A DNA stretch of 64,000 bases, from contig CM042994.1 in the NCBI GenBank assembly GCA_023678885.1, positions 18,447,073 to 18,511,072 on the forward strand, in the 5' to 3' direction. Of the stretch, positions 35,862-47,380 are shown in pieces. The notes under the pieces were generated by a model. It made no database searches. It saw only the letters and a list, made by a program, of their open reading frames with translations, and was not told the origin of the DNA. The DNA comes from Pogostemon cablin. Lineage: Eukaryota; Streptophyta; Magnoliopsida; Lamiales; Lamiaceae. Each line of letters opens with the position of its first letter. Positions within the stretch are counted from its first letter, which is position 1. Both the position numbers and the translations under genes were made by a program.

Positions 35862-36579
35862 GTAGCTCAAGAATTTAAATTTAAAGTTTTTTAATATTTT
35901 TTTATTAAAATGAATATTAAAATACATAATATAATTTTTTTATTTAAATTTTCGATGATTTAATTTTTTATTTTTTATAATAATTTATAATCACAGTCCA
36001 TAAAATTACATTTTAAAGCAGAAATATATTAATTTATTTGTAATTTTATAATCATATAAATAGAGATGTGACATAAATGTAAATATATATTTATTTATAA
36101 ATTTAATTAATCTTAATTAGCTACATTGATAAAAAGAAATAAAAATAAAAATAAAAATAATGATTCCCAAAGACATGAGAAATGAGTATCACAATAACAT
36201 GAGGGTGGTGGAATCACTATTTCTTATTTTAAGGAGTGGTGATTCCAAATGGAATGAGTCCATCCCCATTAGCTATACCAATTATTGGATCCGGAATTAA
36301 AATAGAAATTGTAATTCCATTCTTATTTGATTTCATCATACCAATCATCCCTTAAATTTTTTACAAATATCTGTTCATTTCCGGTTTTAAAACCTCGGAA
36401 TTGGAATTCAAAATTCATACCCAAGTTTTAAAAATCACCTCTATATATATATATCTATATATTCTCTCCCCTCAATTCCTCAATTAATACACTGTCTCTA
36501 TTTATCTTTCCTCTTTCATATTTTTTTACATAAATTAATACATTCTTATACATTGATTTGATATAAAGTTAAAACCTTA

Positions 36580-36930
36580 TGGTTTATAATCTATTTTATC
36601 TCTAGAGTTTAATATTTACTCTTAGGATTTAGTATTAATTTTAGGAATATAATTGTAATTTAATTTAGAGTATATTTTAACCTAATGGTTTAAAGCATAT
36701 TTTGTCCTTATATAAAATTTAATATTTATTATTAAGGTTTAATATTAATTTTAAGAATATAATTGTAGATTCTTATAATTTAAAATATACTTTATCTTTA
36801 TTGTTTATTATTTATTCTTAGCGTTTAGTGTTAATTACCCTTATGGTTTATGATATCCTACCCTTGTGGTTTAAGACATTTTACCCATAAAGTTTAGAGT
36901 AATCCATATAAAGATGTAACTTATTAATTT
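36580..36930. repeat. Degenerate tandem repeat, about 120-bp unit
   Basis: TTTAATATTTAYTMTTARG, TTTAGTATTAATTTTAGGAA and ATATAATTGTA recur about three times with a TTATGGTTTA-like joint. Confidence 0.5.
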
Positions 36931-37000
36931 CACTTTTATAATTTCCTTTTAACATATTTAAGATACAACCGGTCTTATGATATCTGTATTCTATATTATA

Positions 37001-37271
37001 CTCCCTCCGTCCCATTTTCATCTTCATATTTACTGTACACACGCAAATTAAGAAAAGTTACTTTTGAATAACTTTTGGGGTAGTTTGGTATTTTTGGGTA
37101 ATAAATAAATGATAAAGTATGTTATGTGTGTTAAAAAAGTAATGGCAATTTTGAAATTAAAGTATGTTAGAGGGATATTAGTTATGTACCTTTTCCTTTT
37201 ATGGAAGCGTGAAATTAAAATTGGAACGGACCAAAATGGAAAGTGTGAAGTTGAAGTTGGGACGGAGGGAG
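37001..37271. mobile_element. Stowaway MITE
   Basis: Starts CTCCCTCCGTCCCATTTTCA and ends TTGGGACGGAGGGAG, TA at both flanks; 271 bp. It is the best-preserved Stowaway end pair in the window. Confidence 0.85.
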
Positions 37272-37639
37272 TATAAAGTAATACTCTTATCTATCTATCT
37301 ATAAAATCGATTTGAATTTTCTATTTCACTTTTCATGTTTCATTAGTATTTCATAACATAATAAAACTATACTCTACAATTTACCATTAAATCTTTGGGC
37401 ATGTGACATTAATCAAGGAAATAATAAAGACGCGTATCATTTAATTAATGAGTGAAAAATACAATATGTAACACCAAATTAAAATAGATGATCCGAACTA
37501 CTATAAAATGATCTTATCATGAGACGTTGTCACATGAAACTGCATGTGCCTTTTGTATAATACGTTTTCCTCCAAATTAAATATCGAACGGATCAACTTG
37601 ATCGAGTAAATAATGTATAGGAGTGTAACTCATGCCTTT

Positions 37640-37870
37640 ATTATAATGGTGTACCCCACCATTAGGGATCCCCATCGCCCCTACCTTGGGAATTAGTGGA
37701 GGAGGTAAATCGCAGGTTGTGCCTCAAGTGGCTTATAGAGAGGGCTCATTGTTTAATTTGTTCTTGCAATTGACCAAATTCATGCCAGAATTCGAACCCT
37801 CACCCTGCAGCAACCAAGCTCAGTTTGAAGGTCAACCAAATCCATGCCTTCACTATAGAATCTATATATG
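37640..37870 (-). mobile_element. Possible SINE-like element
   Basis: On the minus strand GAGGGTTCGAATTCTGG (about 37787-37803) fits a Pol III B box of the tRNA type. A GC-richer body with GCGATTTACCTCCTCC follows, as in some angiosperm SINEs. I cannot place a convincing A box or poly-T/A tail. The 61-codon plus-strand frame here is not supported. Confidence 0.3.
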
Positions 37871-37871
37871 A

Positions 37872-39266
37872 ACATACCGTCTGCACATACATAACATTAA
37901 TACTTATGATAACTTTTTAATGTCGAAGTTTGAGATACTCATAAGCTTTTAATATTGTAATTGGTTGAAATGGAGTTAATATTGGTTAATAAACTTTAAT
38001 AAATTACTACTTTTTGAATTTGCACACTAATTACAGCGTCTATATACGGTATACCTTCTAAATTCGCTAATAAAACAAGGGCACCTAAGTGATGAAACCT
38101 ATGGAAGAGGTCAGTTACATTCCTTGAAATTAATAAAAAAAATTAAAGAAGTTTGTATGGTTACATCTTACTAATCACATATCCAAGCTTTATTAAGTTA
38201 AAAAGTGAATCAAAAATTAATTACCAAAGATTATAACATTGCTTGTAAGTATGTATAACTCAATAATTCTTCACAAATATTAATAAATTTATATAATATG
38301 CTAAATAAATAGCTAATAAAAGAAAGAAGGCAACGAAAAGTTAGAGCCAAAAGTTTGAGTTCAAGCTATGTTATAATTACATGGTCATTGTCCCTCTCTT
38401 TAAGGAACTTAAAGATATGGGTCCATAGTCTTAACAAATGATAGTTCATTGCTTTGGAAGTGTTCTCCACATTAGAAAAATGAGAAAATATCAAGCATGG
38501 TCTCTTAACATAAGCCGTACATTTTGTGGAAAATATGGAGTAGGGTCCATTAGCTAGATTTATGCAACATGGAACTTAGTTATTTATGTTGTATGAACAT
38601 GAAAATAAAGTTATAACAAATTTGATGATGTGACAAGAATGTGTTACATGGAATAGTTTGAAGTGTACTATACGTGTATGTTCCAAAAGGTTGTAACCCA
38701 CAACTATAAAGAAAGGCATATCAAAGATTGTCTCCCTTGAATTGAGTTAATTTAGAAAGACACAGACATGTGTATACATGTGGGTCCCTTGAACCCTAAA
38801 TTGATCTATTACCTTAACCATAACCTTGTCCGTATGTTTGTATAGAGTTTACCTTGGTTTAAAAAATCATGAATGATGCTTATGTTTTGTTTTGAGTTTT
38901 TAACTATGAGTTTTAATTTTAAGACAAATTAATTTATATGAAGTGAGGAGTTATATGTATAAAGGATATTAATTGACATGACGGAAGAGATGATGAGAAT
39001 TAATACAAAAAGACAGTAGAGAAACATTTGTATGAGATTGTTCCATGGGAAGATTTATGTGATATTGATAAAAAATGATAACATTTTAGTAAGTGAAATG
39101 AAAAGTGATAATTGTGTAGTGAAATATTTTGTAAATAATTTGTAGTATAAATAAAAAAAAAAATATTTTTAATAAAAAATTATAATATCTTGATAATTAG
39201 TATTTTTTTAAAAAAAAAAAAAGACGTAAAAACTGTGACGTTCTCATTTAAGTATTGCCCACAACA
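37872..39266. other. Gene-free stretch, less repetitive than its surroundings
   Basis: No reading frame or element ends are recognisable. Sequence complexity is higher than in neighbouring regions, so this may be older unique intergenic DNA. Confidence 0.4.
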
Positions 39267-39330
39267 TCTAATCTATCTATAAAAGTAAAAGTATGTGAGT
39301 TTTATCTCGCCACGTGATTCGTTTCGTGCA
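39267..39330 (+). mobile_element. Helitron-like 5' terminus
   Basis: TCTAATCTATCTATAAAAG after an A resembles plant Helitron 5' ends. The matching 3' end is not identified, so this may be a fragment interrupted by later insertions. Confidence 0.35.
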
Positions 39331-39931
39331 TTTAGCTTATGTGACATCTTATTTTAGGTAAATTTACATATGTAGTATTATATATGTCATGTTGGTGTTA
39401 TTTTGTATATTATTAATTGTCTTATTAATTTCTCATATTAATTACTTAAAATTTTAGTTATTTTATTTACCTAAAACGTTTTATATATATGGAAAAGCAT
39501 GTTTAGTGAAATTTAATTATTTATTATTTAAAAAAATTATTTGTATAATTAGTAACTTATTTTTATTTTAATTAACACAAATATAATAATTTTCTCAAAT
39601 ACAGAAAAATTGTGTAGTTATATATGTTGATTATAGTTACTAATTAGTATAAAAAAATAGTATCTTACTAATTATCTATTGCTTTTTAATTGTAAATTAA
39701 TTTTTTTTAAACCCCATGGTTGATTATAAAAAAATATATATATCTTAATTCCGTGGCTCATTTTAGGGCAATGACTGTCTTTCTTATTTAATACTAATTT
39801 TATTGAAATTTATTAGTAAATTGTTGTTGTGTGTATAAATTTATAGAGAAGTGCTATTCATTCTCATTCATACACACGTATTGTTATATATGTTTTCTTC
39901 AATTTTTTAATTTTGTTTTTCAAATTTTTAA

Positions 39932-40177
39932 GGCAAACATTTGTGTGTCCCGGAACACGGTACGCTCACTGTGCGCCCAGATTTCATTTAGCATTAAATT
40001 GTAGTATACCCTTTAGTATAAGAATGTGTATCTTTTATTTTCAGAAAAAAAAAATTTTAATGAGAGTTTATACTCTTTAAACAAAATGTTGTACCCTTAT
40101 TAATTAAAGTGTATACCCTTTAAAATAAAATGTTTCTCTTATACATTTTGTGCACTAGGGGACACAAGAGACCAACT
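39932..40177. mobile_element. Foldback MITE family, copy D
   Basis: Starts GGCAAACATTTGTGTGTCCC and ends GGACACAAGAGACCAACT. Flanks AATTTTTAA (39923-39931) and ATTTTTTAA (40178-40186) match at 8 of 9 bases. Internal TGTATACCCTTTA repeats match copies B and C. Confidence 0.65.
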
Positions 40178-40689
40178 ATTTTTTAATTATTATTTTGATA
40201 CGCTTTATTTTCACATTTTATTAAAAAAAAGTTTATAATTATTGATTCATTATATTCTCAATGTATGAAGACAAGAGCTTGTATAAACAAGTGATGGAGA
40301 AGGAAGAGATTACAAATCGAGAAGAAAAACAAAATCAACCTAAAATATAAATCATTGGCCCCGATTATTTTGTTTTGTGGCTATTTTCTAATCTTGATCT
40401 GTATAGTTTTGATTTTATGTTGATAGATGTTCATGTTCTTCATTATTCTACAATTTTTATATATCTTTAATTACTTTATAATTTCAATATATTCCACTAT
40501 GTTTAACTATTCATTCTTTTTAAGTTTCAAATTTATGAATATTCATTTATTATTGCATATATTTGTGTTTAATGTGTATATTCACAATTCTTAGTATTCA
40601 TTCTCATTTCAAGGCTATTGACCTGCATTTTTTTAATTTTATTTGTTTATTTTTATAATTTATTTTAATGCAAAGTTAAAATATATGTA

Positions 40690-40917
40690 TATTTTTTATT
40701 AAGCTTATTAAAAATTACTCAAATATGCCAAATACATATCTCATATTTACCAAATTTATATTGTAAAATAAAAAAATAAAATTTAAATAATAAAATCAAT
40801 TATTAGTATAATTAAATTTTATGATCGAAATCAAAACATTATTTGGACGACCAAGATTAAAATTGAATTATTTCTAAATATAGTAAAATTGAAAACAAAA
40901 GTAGAAGTTTATGTTTA

Positions 40918-40989
<72 letters not shown>

Positions 40990-40997
40990 TAGATAGA
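40690..40997 (-). mobile_element. Helitron 5' end on the minus strand
   Basis: The reverse complement from 40997 reads A|TCTATCTATCTATATAT, an AT tract, then TATAAAAGTAAAC and blocks such as TAGAAATAATTCAATTTTAA and AAATTTGGTAAATATGAGA, in the same order as the first 250 bases of Helitron 1. The element extends leftward; its 3' end is not found. Confidence 0.55.
40922..40986. repeat. (AT)n microsatellite
   Basis: About 65 bases of AT dinucleotides followed by three GATA units, at the 5' end of a minus-strand Helitron. Confidence 0.95.
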
Positions 40998-41984
40998 TTA
41001 ACAAATCTTATAAATCCTCCATTCACTCAATTAACCAAGTCACAACACCTTATATTTTTAAAAGCTATTTATAGTAGCGTATTCGTAATATATATATATA
41101 TATATAAACAAATTTAATTTCTATTTTTATCTTCAATTTTAATCTTGTCGTCTATTACTTTTGATCTCAATCATAGATTCTATTTACGCTAAAAATAAAT
41201 TATTATTTATTTTTTAATCAACAATATATATTTGATAAATATGAAAAATATTATTGTCATATATTCTTGTTAATCAATATACTAATTTTCATAATATCAA
41301 ATCTTTCAACGCTATATTTGATAAATTTTCACCTTTTTTCCTACGTCGTTGATTGCTTTCAATCACGATATTTTATTCTTTCAAATCTTTATATATATAA
41401 TAGCACCAAATTTACCATGGGTGCAAGATAAAATGTTTCCCCCAAAACCAATTTTACAACTTTTGATTAATTATTATTCACTTAAGGTAACTTTTATGCT
41501 TTAATCTACCGCATTCATTTTTTCAATTAAATCAATAGTAAGAATTATCATCTCACATTTTTGTACACATCATAATTACACGAACCCTAATCTATCTTTC
41601 AAACCTGTTATCTACTGCCTCATTTCGTTTAACAGTGGCCACAAATCAATGTAATCAACCCTGCGAAGATAGTGTTTCTAAACATTGTGAAAATTCTAAT
41701 CGATCATTTACAATTTTGTTGTTTTACATTTGTGCGTTTCTGAATTTTGTATTCCTAATCAATCATTTGGGACATGATCGGTTCACGCTATAAATCACCC
41801 GCCGCCGCCATCGAGATGATGTTTATAACAATTCCGATTCACACACTAAAGTTATCTCCAGAAGATCTCTCCTGAATTTATTTATTGAATTTATTGAATG
41901 AGGTTTGTCGTGGAGTACCTCTACATGGTATTGTTAAAAAAAAGTATATCCATTGCAAGTTCCTTTCTCTCATTTTTTTTTCAG

Positions 41985-42103
41985 TTTGCTCAAGTTCCTT
42001 CTCAACACATGTTGAAGAACTTCATTTATACATTCTTCCACATGATCCCTGCCCCAAAATACTATGTTGCAATAAGTTTTTCACTACACTCAACAATTAC
42101 AAG
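41985..42103 (+). pseudogene. Exon-like fragment, gene not identified (captured)
   Basis: Preceded by a pyrimidine-rich TTTTTTTTCAG and followed by GTGTGT, so it has proper splice borders. Two long frames cross it; one reads THVEELHLYILPHDPCPK, the other SQHMLKNFIYTFFHMIPAPK. I do not recognise either. The phase needed to join to the next exon-like piece (42516) uses the third frame, which contains stops, so the correct frame is uncertain. Confidence 0.35.
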
Positions 42104-42515
42104 GTGTGTTCTAAACCCTTCATATTCGATTTTTATTTTCTATCAAAATGAGGTAAGTATGTTGTATTGAGGATGCTATACATGTATTATTAAAATAATT
42201 ACATGTGCTTGGTGTTTTGTTGAGTAATTTGGGATTAATTAATGCATTGCTCTTTGAAATTTGAACTAACAAAACTCATGCACGCCAAGTGTTCGTAAAA
42301 ATACCTCAATGAAAATTTTCAGATTATATGGTGATTTTAATCAATCAATTATACTTCTAGTATTAGTATTAACTAATTTCAACTTTTTTATAAAAATTTG
42401 AAGGCCGATATATTATGTATTATTCAATTTTTCATTAGATTTTAAATAAGTTCCTGAATCGACAGATGTTTGTTGTTCTTTAGTAATGGTATGATGTTAT
42501 TTTATTTTATTGCAG

Positions 42516-42689
42516 AACAATTGAGGCTTATGCTACATGATAGAAGAGAAATGAGCATGATTCCTTCTGTCCATTTTGAAAACCACATATTCGCGGTTTT
42601 TGATTGTTTCGATTGCAACTATTTGAGTCGTAGAAAGAAATTGTGCTGTGGGTACCGGGAGATTGTGGAACTCTCTGAGAAATCTCGAT
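42516..42689 (+). pseudogene. Exon-like fragment, gene not identified (captured)
   Basis: Bordered by ATTGCAG and GTATGT. The open frame reads EQLRLMLHDRREMSMIPSVH, then FENHIFAVFDCFDC and KKLCCGYREIVELSEKSR, an ordinary-looking conserved-protein composition with cysteines. I cannot name the family. A further exon-like piece follows at 42792-42874. Confidence 0.4.
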
Positions 42690-42791
42690 GTATGTTAATT
42701 TAGTTTTGTAATTTTACTGCTGAATTGAATATTTTAAATTTCTTTGTTGTTTAATTTTCTAGAAACTTTTCATCTTTTTATACATCTGCAG

Positions 42792-42874
42792 TTACTATGA
42801 ATGGGGTGGAGGAGTCATACGAACTGTTCAATAAATTGAGTTGTTCCATTATTGATGATGGATTGATTCATAAG
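42792..42874 (+). pseudogene. Exon-like fragment, gene not identified (captured)
   Basis: Preceded by CATCTGCAG and followed by GTATAAT. Reads MNGVEESYELFNKLSCS then IIDDGLIHK in one frame without stops. It probably belongs to the same captured gene as 42516-42689, but the family is unknown to me. Confidence 0.35.
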
Positions 42875-44019
42875 GTATAATATTTGCTTAATATTGATGA
42901 ATTTTATGTTGTGTTTATGCTTTAAGTATATGGTTTTTAATATCTTATTATTACTATTTTTTGAAGCTTCAATGCTTCTTATTAGTTGTGATAAATTCAT
43001 TTATTTGTGTTTGAGAGCTTATCGGTTGATTTTCATTATATAGATTTATTTTTTTATAACTTTTGAATACATGAAGAGCTTTAGCTGACATTGTTCAAAA
43101 CAGCAAGCAGTAATAATCTTTTTGTGGATAGGGTAAATCTTAATTATTCTTGATCTGTTTGGATTTGACATTCTGTTATAGACTGGATTGTACATTGAGA
43201 TGGTTATCAATAGTCAATACAGCTCATCTTGAGATTAAAGGCAATCTATGATTAGTTGGTACTTTTGATTAAACGCAATAGCGCAATAGGCTTCACAGAT
43301 TTTTACAGCATTTCGATGGCCGATTTATCAGGTTTTATTCACTTTTTATATCTTGATTTTAAATAAGTTACTGACTAGCCTTCTCTAAAATAGCGTCGGA
43401 TTGTGTCATCTATAGGTCTCCGTCTCTTCTTCTTCAATGTCTTTCCACATGAAGTTATATGTAGTATAGGCACTCTCTAAACAATAGGTTTCGAAATCCT
43501 ATGATGTATACGCTGGTTCAAAAACTTCTTCTTCCCCTATTTGCTCAGCAAATATTTTGGTATATCTATTACTTTTCAATTATTTGGTAAATTATTGTTT
43601 GTTATTAGCATAATATCTGTAGATTATAAGCCATAGATTCAAGGAAGATCCATTTTCACATATTCCTCTTCCATAGATTTTAAGACGATGAAGAAGGTAT
43701 TTCTACCCTATCCTATTCTAGAAGGTATTTCTTTGATTTTATTGATTATATATTGAAAAACTTAATTTTCCAACGTGTTTTCATATGTTCATATTACTGA
43801 CCTGTTTTATCTCTATTCCTGGTAGAATAAAATGATAATTTATTTGTTCTTACAATTCATTAGCTACTGCTTTTAAGTTTCTTTCTTCTTCTATTATACT
43901 TATTGGTTCACTGAGTTCAATAAGTGATTCAAAGAAAAATATGATTAGTCCATATTTGACCATGTATTCGTTTGACAAATTCCTGTATAGCAATAAAACC
44001 TTGTGCTATTAAATTCCAG

Positions 44020-44078
44020 ATTTATTGTCATGAAGTTGGCAGACATACGTAAAGAAGTTCATTGTCCAATATGTCTAG
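44020..44078 (+). pseudogene. Captured exon of a RING1-like Polycomb (PRC1) gene
   Basis: Between a TTCCAG acceptor and a GTACGA donor the frame reads MKLADIRKEVHCPICLG, preceded by FIV. This matches the start of the RING finger in plant RING1A/RING1B proteins (known pattern: LSDIRKDVQCPICLG), E3 ligases that ubiquitinate histone H2A in PRC1. Both first zinc-binding cysteines are present. I do not find the rest of the RING (the TVMECLHRFCRECID block) downstream, so only this exon and probably some intron was copied. The single 59-base exon cannot be functional alone. Confidence 0.65.
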
Positions 44079-44778
44079 GTACGATTCTCTAAATTTCATG
44101 AGTTATATTAACTTATACAGCTATTTATACAACAAAGTGATGTGCTATCAAAAAATATGAAGGGAATTTGCATCTCATTAGTGATTCATTGCTGCATAAT
44201 TTAGATTTTTGGCCATAATTCTCTAATTTCAATATTCTTTGATTTTCTCTTATAAGTAACTTTATTGAATTCATGGGTAGTGCTGCAATTGTTTTGTATT
44301 TTTTATTCTTTGTAGTGGGAGTGAATGGAGTAACTCGGGTTTTCAATTTATTAAGCTTTTCTTGAACTTTGTTTTGTTATATAGATGATTATGTTTTCTG
44401 CAAAAACTTTGGTTCTTCATTTTGTTTTTCTTGAAGTGCAGGTTGATCTAATTATTAATGTAAGTGATGCTTTTGATTAGTCACAGATAATATACGCGTA
44501 GTCATAGATAATATACGCGGTGTGATTAACCATCCAGGTGATTTAAATAAAATTTAATATCTTCTTTGCAATTTAGGTGTAGAGAAATGTATAGATCTCT
44601 CAGGATTCATAATTATAATAGGTATCTTACAGAATTTAAACAGACAATCATAACTGAGAGGTTGTCGATCAGTCACAGATAATATATGAGATATGATTAT
44701 CCATGGATAAGAGAGAGATTTAAAATGTAAGATTTGTTCATATTTTTTAATTTAATAAGCATTCTTCCTTCTTAATAG

Positions 44779-44911
44779 ATTGCCCATTTGTTATTTTATA
44801 TATATTATGCTCTAAAATTAGAATGTAACAAAACAAATGATTGGAGCATGAGATTCAAAACCAAGGAAGATGGGTTTCTTTATGCCCGTGGTCAACCATT
44901 CCATAAATTTG
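44779..44911 (+). pseudogene. Exon-like fragment 1 of an unidentified captured gene
   Basis: Preceded by TTCTTAATAG and followed by GTATGAC. The open frame contains LKLECNKTNDWSMRFKTKED and GFLYARGQPFHKF, ending in phase 1. It joins in frame to the exon at 45061. I do not recognise the protein. Confidence 0.45.
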
Positions 44912-45060
44912 GTATGACACAATCCTGCATATGTGAATACTTTTCATCTTCTTTATTTGAAAAGTTGGATTTTGTATTAATCTTTCCTTTTCAGCTGGAG
45001 AAGAGTGATTTTTTTTTTGTATGATAAAACATTAATATTTTTGTCTCTTACAATATTCAG

Positions 45061-45238
45061 AAGATATCCAGAGGATATTCATTGAGGTTATGGATTATGT
45101 TTGGGAGTTGATGGTTCATTAGTTTGGGAATTATTGAGAAGTTTGGAGGTTTGCAATCAAGAATAGATTAGTCAGTTGCTTTTTGTTGGTGACCGATAAT
45201 GTAGCTACAGTTATGGAATCTGCGCTGACACAAATGGG
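45061..45238 (+). pseudogene. Exon-like fragment 2 of the same unidentified captured gene
   Basis: Follows AATATTCAG and precedes GTACGTG. It begins in the phase left by the exon at 44779-44911 and reads EDIQRIFIEVMDYVWELMVH, then FGNY, EVWRFAIKNRLVSCFLLVTD and NVATVMESALTQMG in one frame. Two stops interrupt it: TAG after MVH (CAG would give Q) and TGA after FGNY (CGA or TGG in an intact gene). Consistent phase and a single frame argue for a real gene origin; the family is unknown to me. Confidence 0.5.
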
Positions 45239-46303
45239 TACGTGCTTATTGCTCCTTTTGAGAAATTATGCCTAACTGGTATAGTTGTAGTATAGTATTA
45301 TGAAGTAGAAGTGTTGTATAATGAAACAAATTTTGAGACACTATACATCCATCGAAACTAAATTTATTTAATTTGATTCACTACAGCATAGAGATGCATA
45401 TGCGTATATGATGAACTGATCCAGGTTTACATGAAAAGACCTAAGCAGATTTATTATATTATTACATATTTTAGTTTTCTTTATCCATACTGAGTACTAT
45501 GGTTACACACTTATTCAAACAGAAGTAAAGGGGAATATTGAGTCTAGCCTTGGCAAATTCCTCTTATTCCTAATACTAAATCTATCAGGTTTGCTATTAA
45601 CTCAATCTTATTTATTAGTGTCTTAAATTTTAAAAAATTTATTGAGTTATTATATTATATTGAGAAAAAATCTTTGATTGAGTTATTAATTTTTATGATT
45701 GTTTCGATGTTTCTTAAAGGCAGAGTCGAATATCTGAATTGGGGACTCTTTCTTTTTTTTTGTATTATCTGAGGGAGAGTTTAAAATTCCAATATGAGCA
45801 CAATGATGAACAATAATTTGCACTTCTTCGTAACAACTTAATTTATGGTTTTGGAGTAGAAAATTATGTCTGATGAAAACACTAAGACATGAAAACTGTT
45901 GTTGTGTTTTGACAAAGAGAATATTTATAGTTAGGTCATTTGTTGATAAGAACGGTTCTATCCTTTTCTTGAAAATGCAGTTGACTTCCTTTATATGTGC
46001 AATTATAGCTAGGATTCCAAAACATAGTGTGCAAAAATTGTAGGTTTTTCTATCTTAATTTAAGGTATAATGACGACCTGTTTGTACTTCATTTCGTGTC
46101 ACTTTATTAGATACTTGTGTTTTCTGGGAAAAAGAAGAGTCAGTCGGTATTCTTGAATTTGTGATCATGTAGGCTTCCTTAAAATTTTTGCTTTTAAGGA
46201 ATTTTCACTTTAACTATTCTTGAGTCCTATAATTTTTGTTGTCGAAATATTTTCTCCTTGGATTCATATTTGTAAAAATAAAAGTCATTGTTCTATTGTG
46301 TAG

Positions 46304-46406
46304 GGAACTCTGTCTCAATGTCAATGCTTTAACAGACATAAATTGGGACCTGAGTCAATGATGTCCACTTATTGATGATAGATGTTTCTTGCAATGGTTA
46401 CTGAAG
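46304..46406 (+). pseudogene. Captured UPF1-like exon (CH-domain end)
   Basis: Reads ELCLNVNALTDINWDLSQ, stop, CPLIDDRCFLQWLLK, bordered by GTGTAG and GTTTTT. Plant and animal UPF1, the RNA helicase of nonsense-mediated decay, have EPCL.VNALKDMNWDLSQW and CPLIDDRCFLQWLVK here, just after the zinc-binding CH domain. The stop is TGA where TGG (Trp) is expected. The exon is in the same order and orientation as the next two UPF1 exons, so genomic DNA, introns included, was copied. Confidence 0.8.
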
Positions 46407-46483
46407 GTTTTTGTGCTTACATTTGTTTCTCTTCTATAGACTTTATGCTCCTACTACTAACTTTTTTAATTCTTGCAAGTAAG

Positions 46484-46654
46484 GTGCCATCTTAACAAGA
46501 GCAGTTGAGGGCTTAACAAATTATTACCAAATAGATAAATAAAATAGAAGAGCTCTGGAAGACTAATCCAGATGTTTCACTGGAAGATCTTGAGAAACCT
46601 GGTGCGAAAGATGAGCCCCAACCTGTATTTTTTAAGTATGAAGATGCTTACTAG
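46484..46654 (+). pseudogene. Captured UPF1-like exon (domain 1B start)
   Basis: Reads VPS, stop, QEQLRA, stop, QIITK, stop, then INKIEELWKTNPDVSLEDLE and KPGAKDEPQPVFFKYEDAY. Known UPF1 proteins have INKLEELWKTNPDATLEDLE and KPGVDDEPQPV..KYEDAYQ at this place. The final codon is TAG, where CAG (Gln of YEDAYQ) is expected, right before the GT donor. The frame therefore has four stops and is dead. Confidence 0.85.
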
Positions 46655-46761
46655 GTTCTCTTTAATTAGTTGACTGAAGTCAATTTTGATATAATTTTTT
46701 ACAAGAGTATTGGTATTCAGTTGTCCTAATTAATTTTATGGCTAATTTGTTTCTTCTGCAA

Positions 46762-46812
46762 TATCAAAATGTTTTTGCACCACTTATCAAGCTTGAGTCA
46801 AATTATGATAAA
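46762..46812 (+). pseudogene. Captured UPF1-like exon (short)
   Basis: Reads YQNVFAPLIKLESNYDK and is followed by GTACAA. Known UPF1 has YQNVFAPLIKLEADYDK directly after YEDAYQ. The acceptor before it reads CTGCAA instead of CTGCAG, a single change that would block splicing. I do not find the later UPF1 helicase domains (for example QGPPGTGKT) downstream, so the capture ends soon after. Confidence 0.8.
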
Positions 46813-47380
46813 GTACAAATGTAATTATTATGTTCAATGATAAAATCTATCTGATGTTCAGCTTCAAATGCACATTTGAATTGTATGTGAGCTTTAAAAG
46901 AGAGTTGTAAAACTATTTTAATTTGTATCTAACATATTTTAAGAAATTATTTTATAGTGAAGATATAGTCATTATGAGGTAAGGAATGAATCAGATTGCA
47001 CTTTCTGGATTTTTGTGTTTGATGTATATTTTATAAGTTCACCTCTACTCAAACTGCATCCTGAGTCTATGTTTGTTCATACGTTGATTCTATAGATGTA
47101 GTCCTGACACATTCATAAGTTGTATAAGAGTATGTCTGCTGATCTTTGTTCTTTACAAAATCCATTTTTGATTTTTCCTCTTCTACATTATCTCTTTGAT
47201 AATAAAAATTTTGTCCATTAGTTTTAAAATGATATTCTTTTTGTAGACTTTCATTGAGGTGACTAAAGTTGTGGTTATTTGTATATGATATTAGTGTATG
47301 GTTGCTTTGGTTATCTAATCTTTGTAGAATATGCAAGAGTGAATTATTTTATTACATTGTGCATTACATATGTTTGTAAA

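Noticed and set aside
37285..37330. TCTATCTATCTATAAAATCG as a Helitron 5' end
   Set aside because: The match is only TCTATCTATAAAA in an AT-rich context directly after a Stowaway MITE; no following similarity to the other Helitrons.
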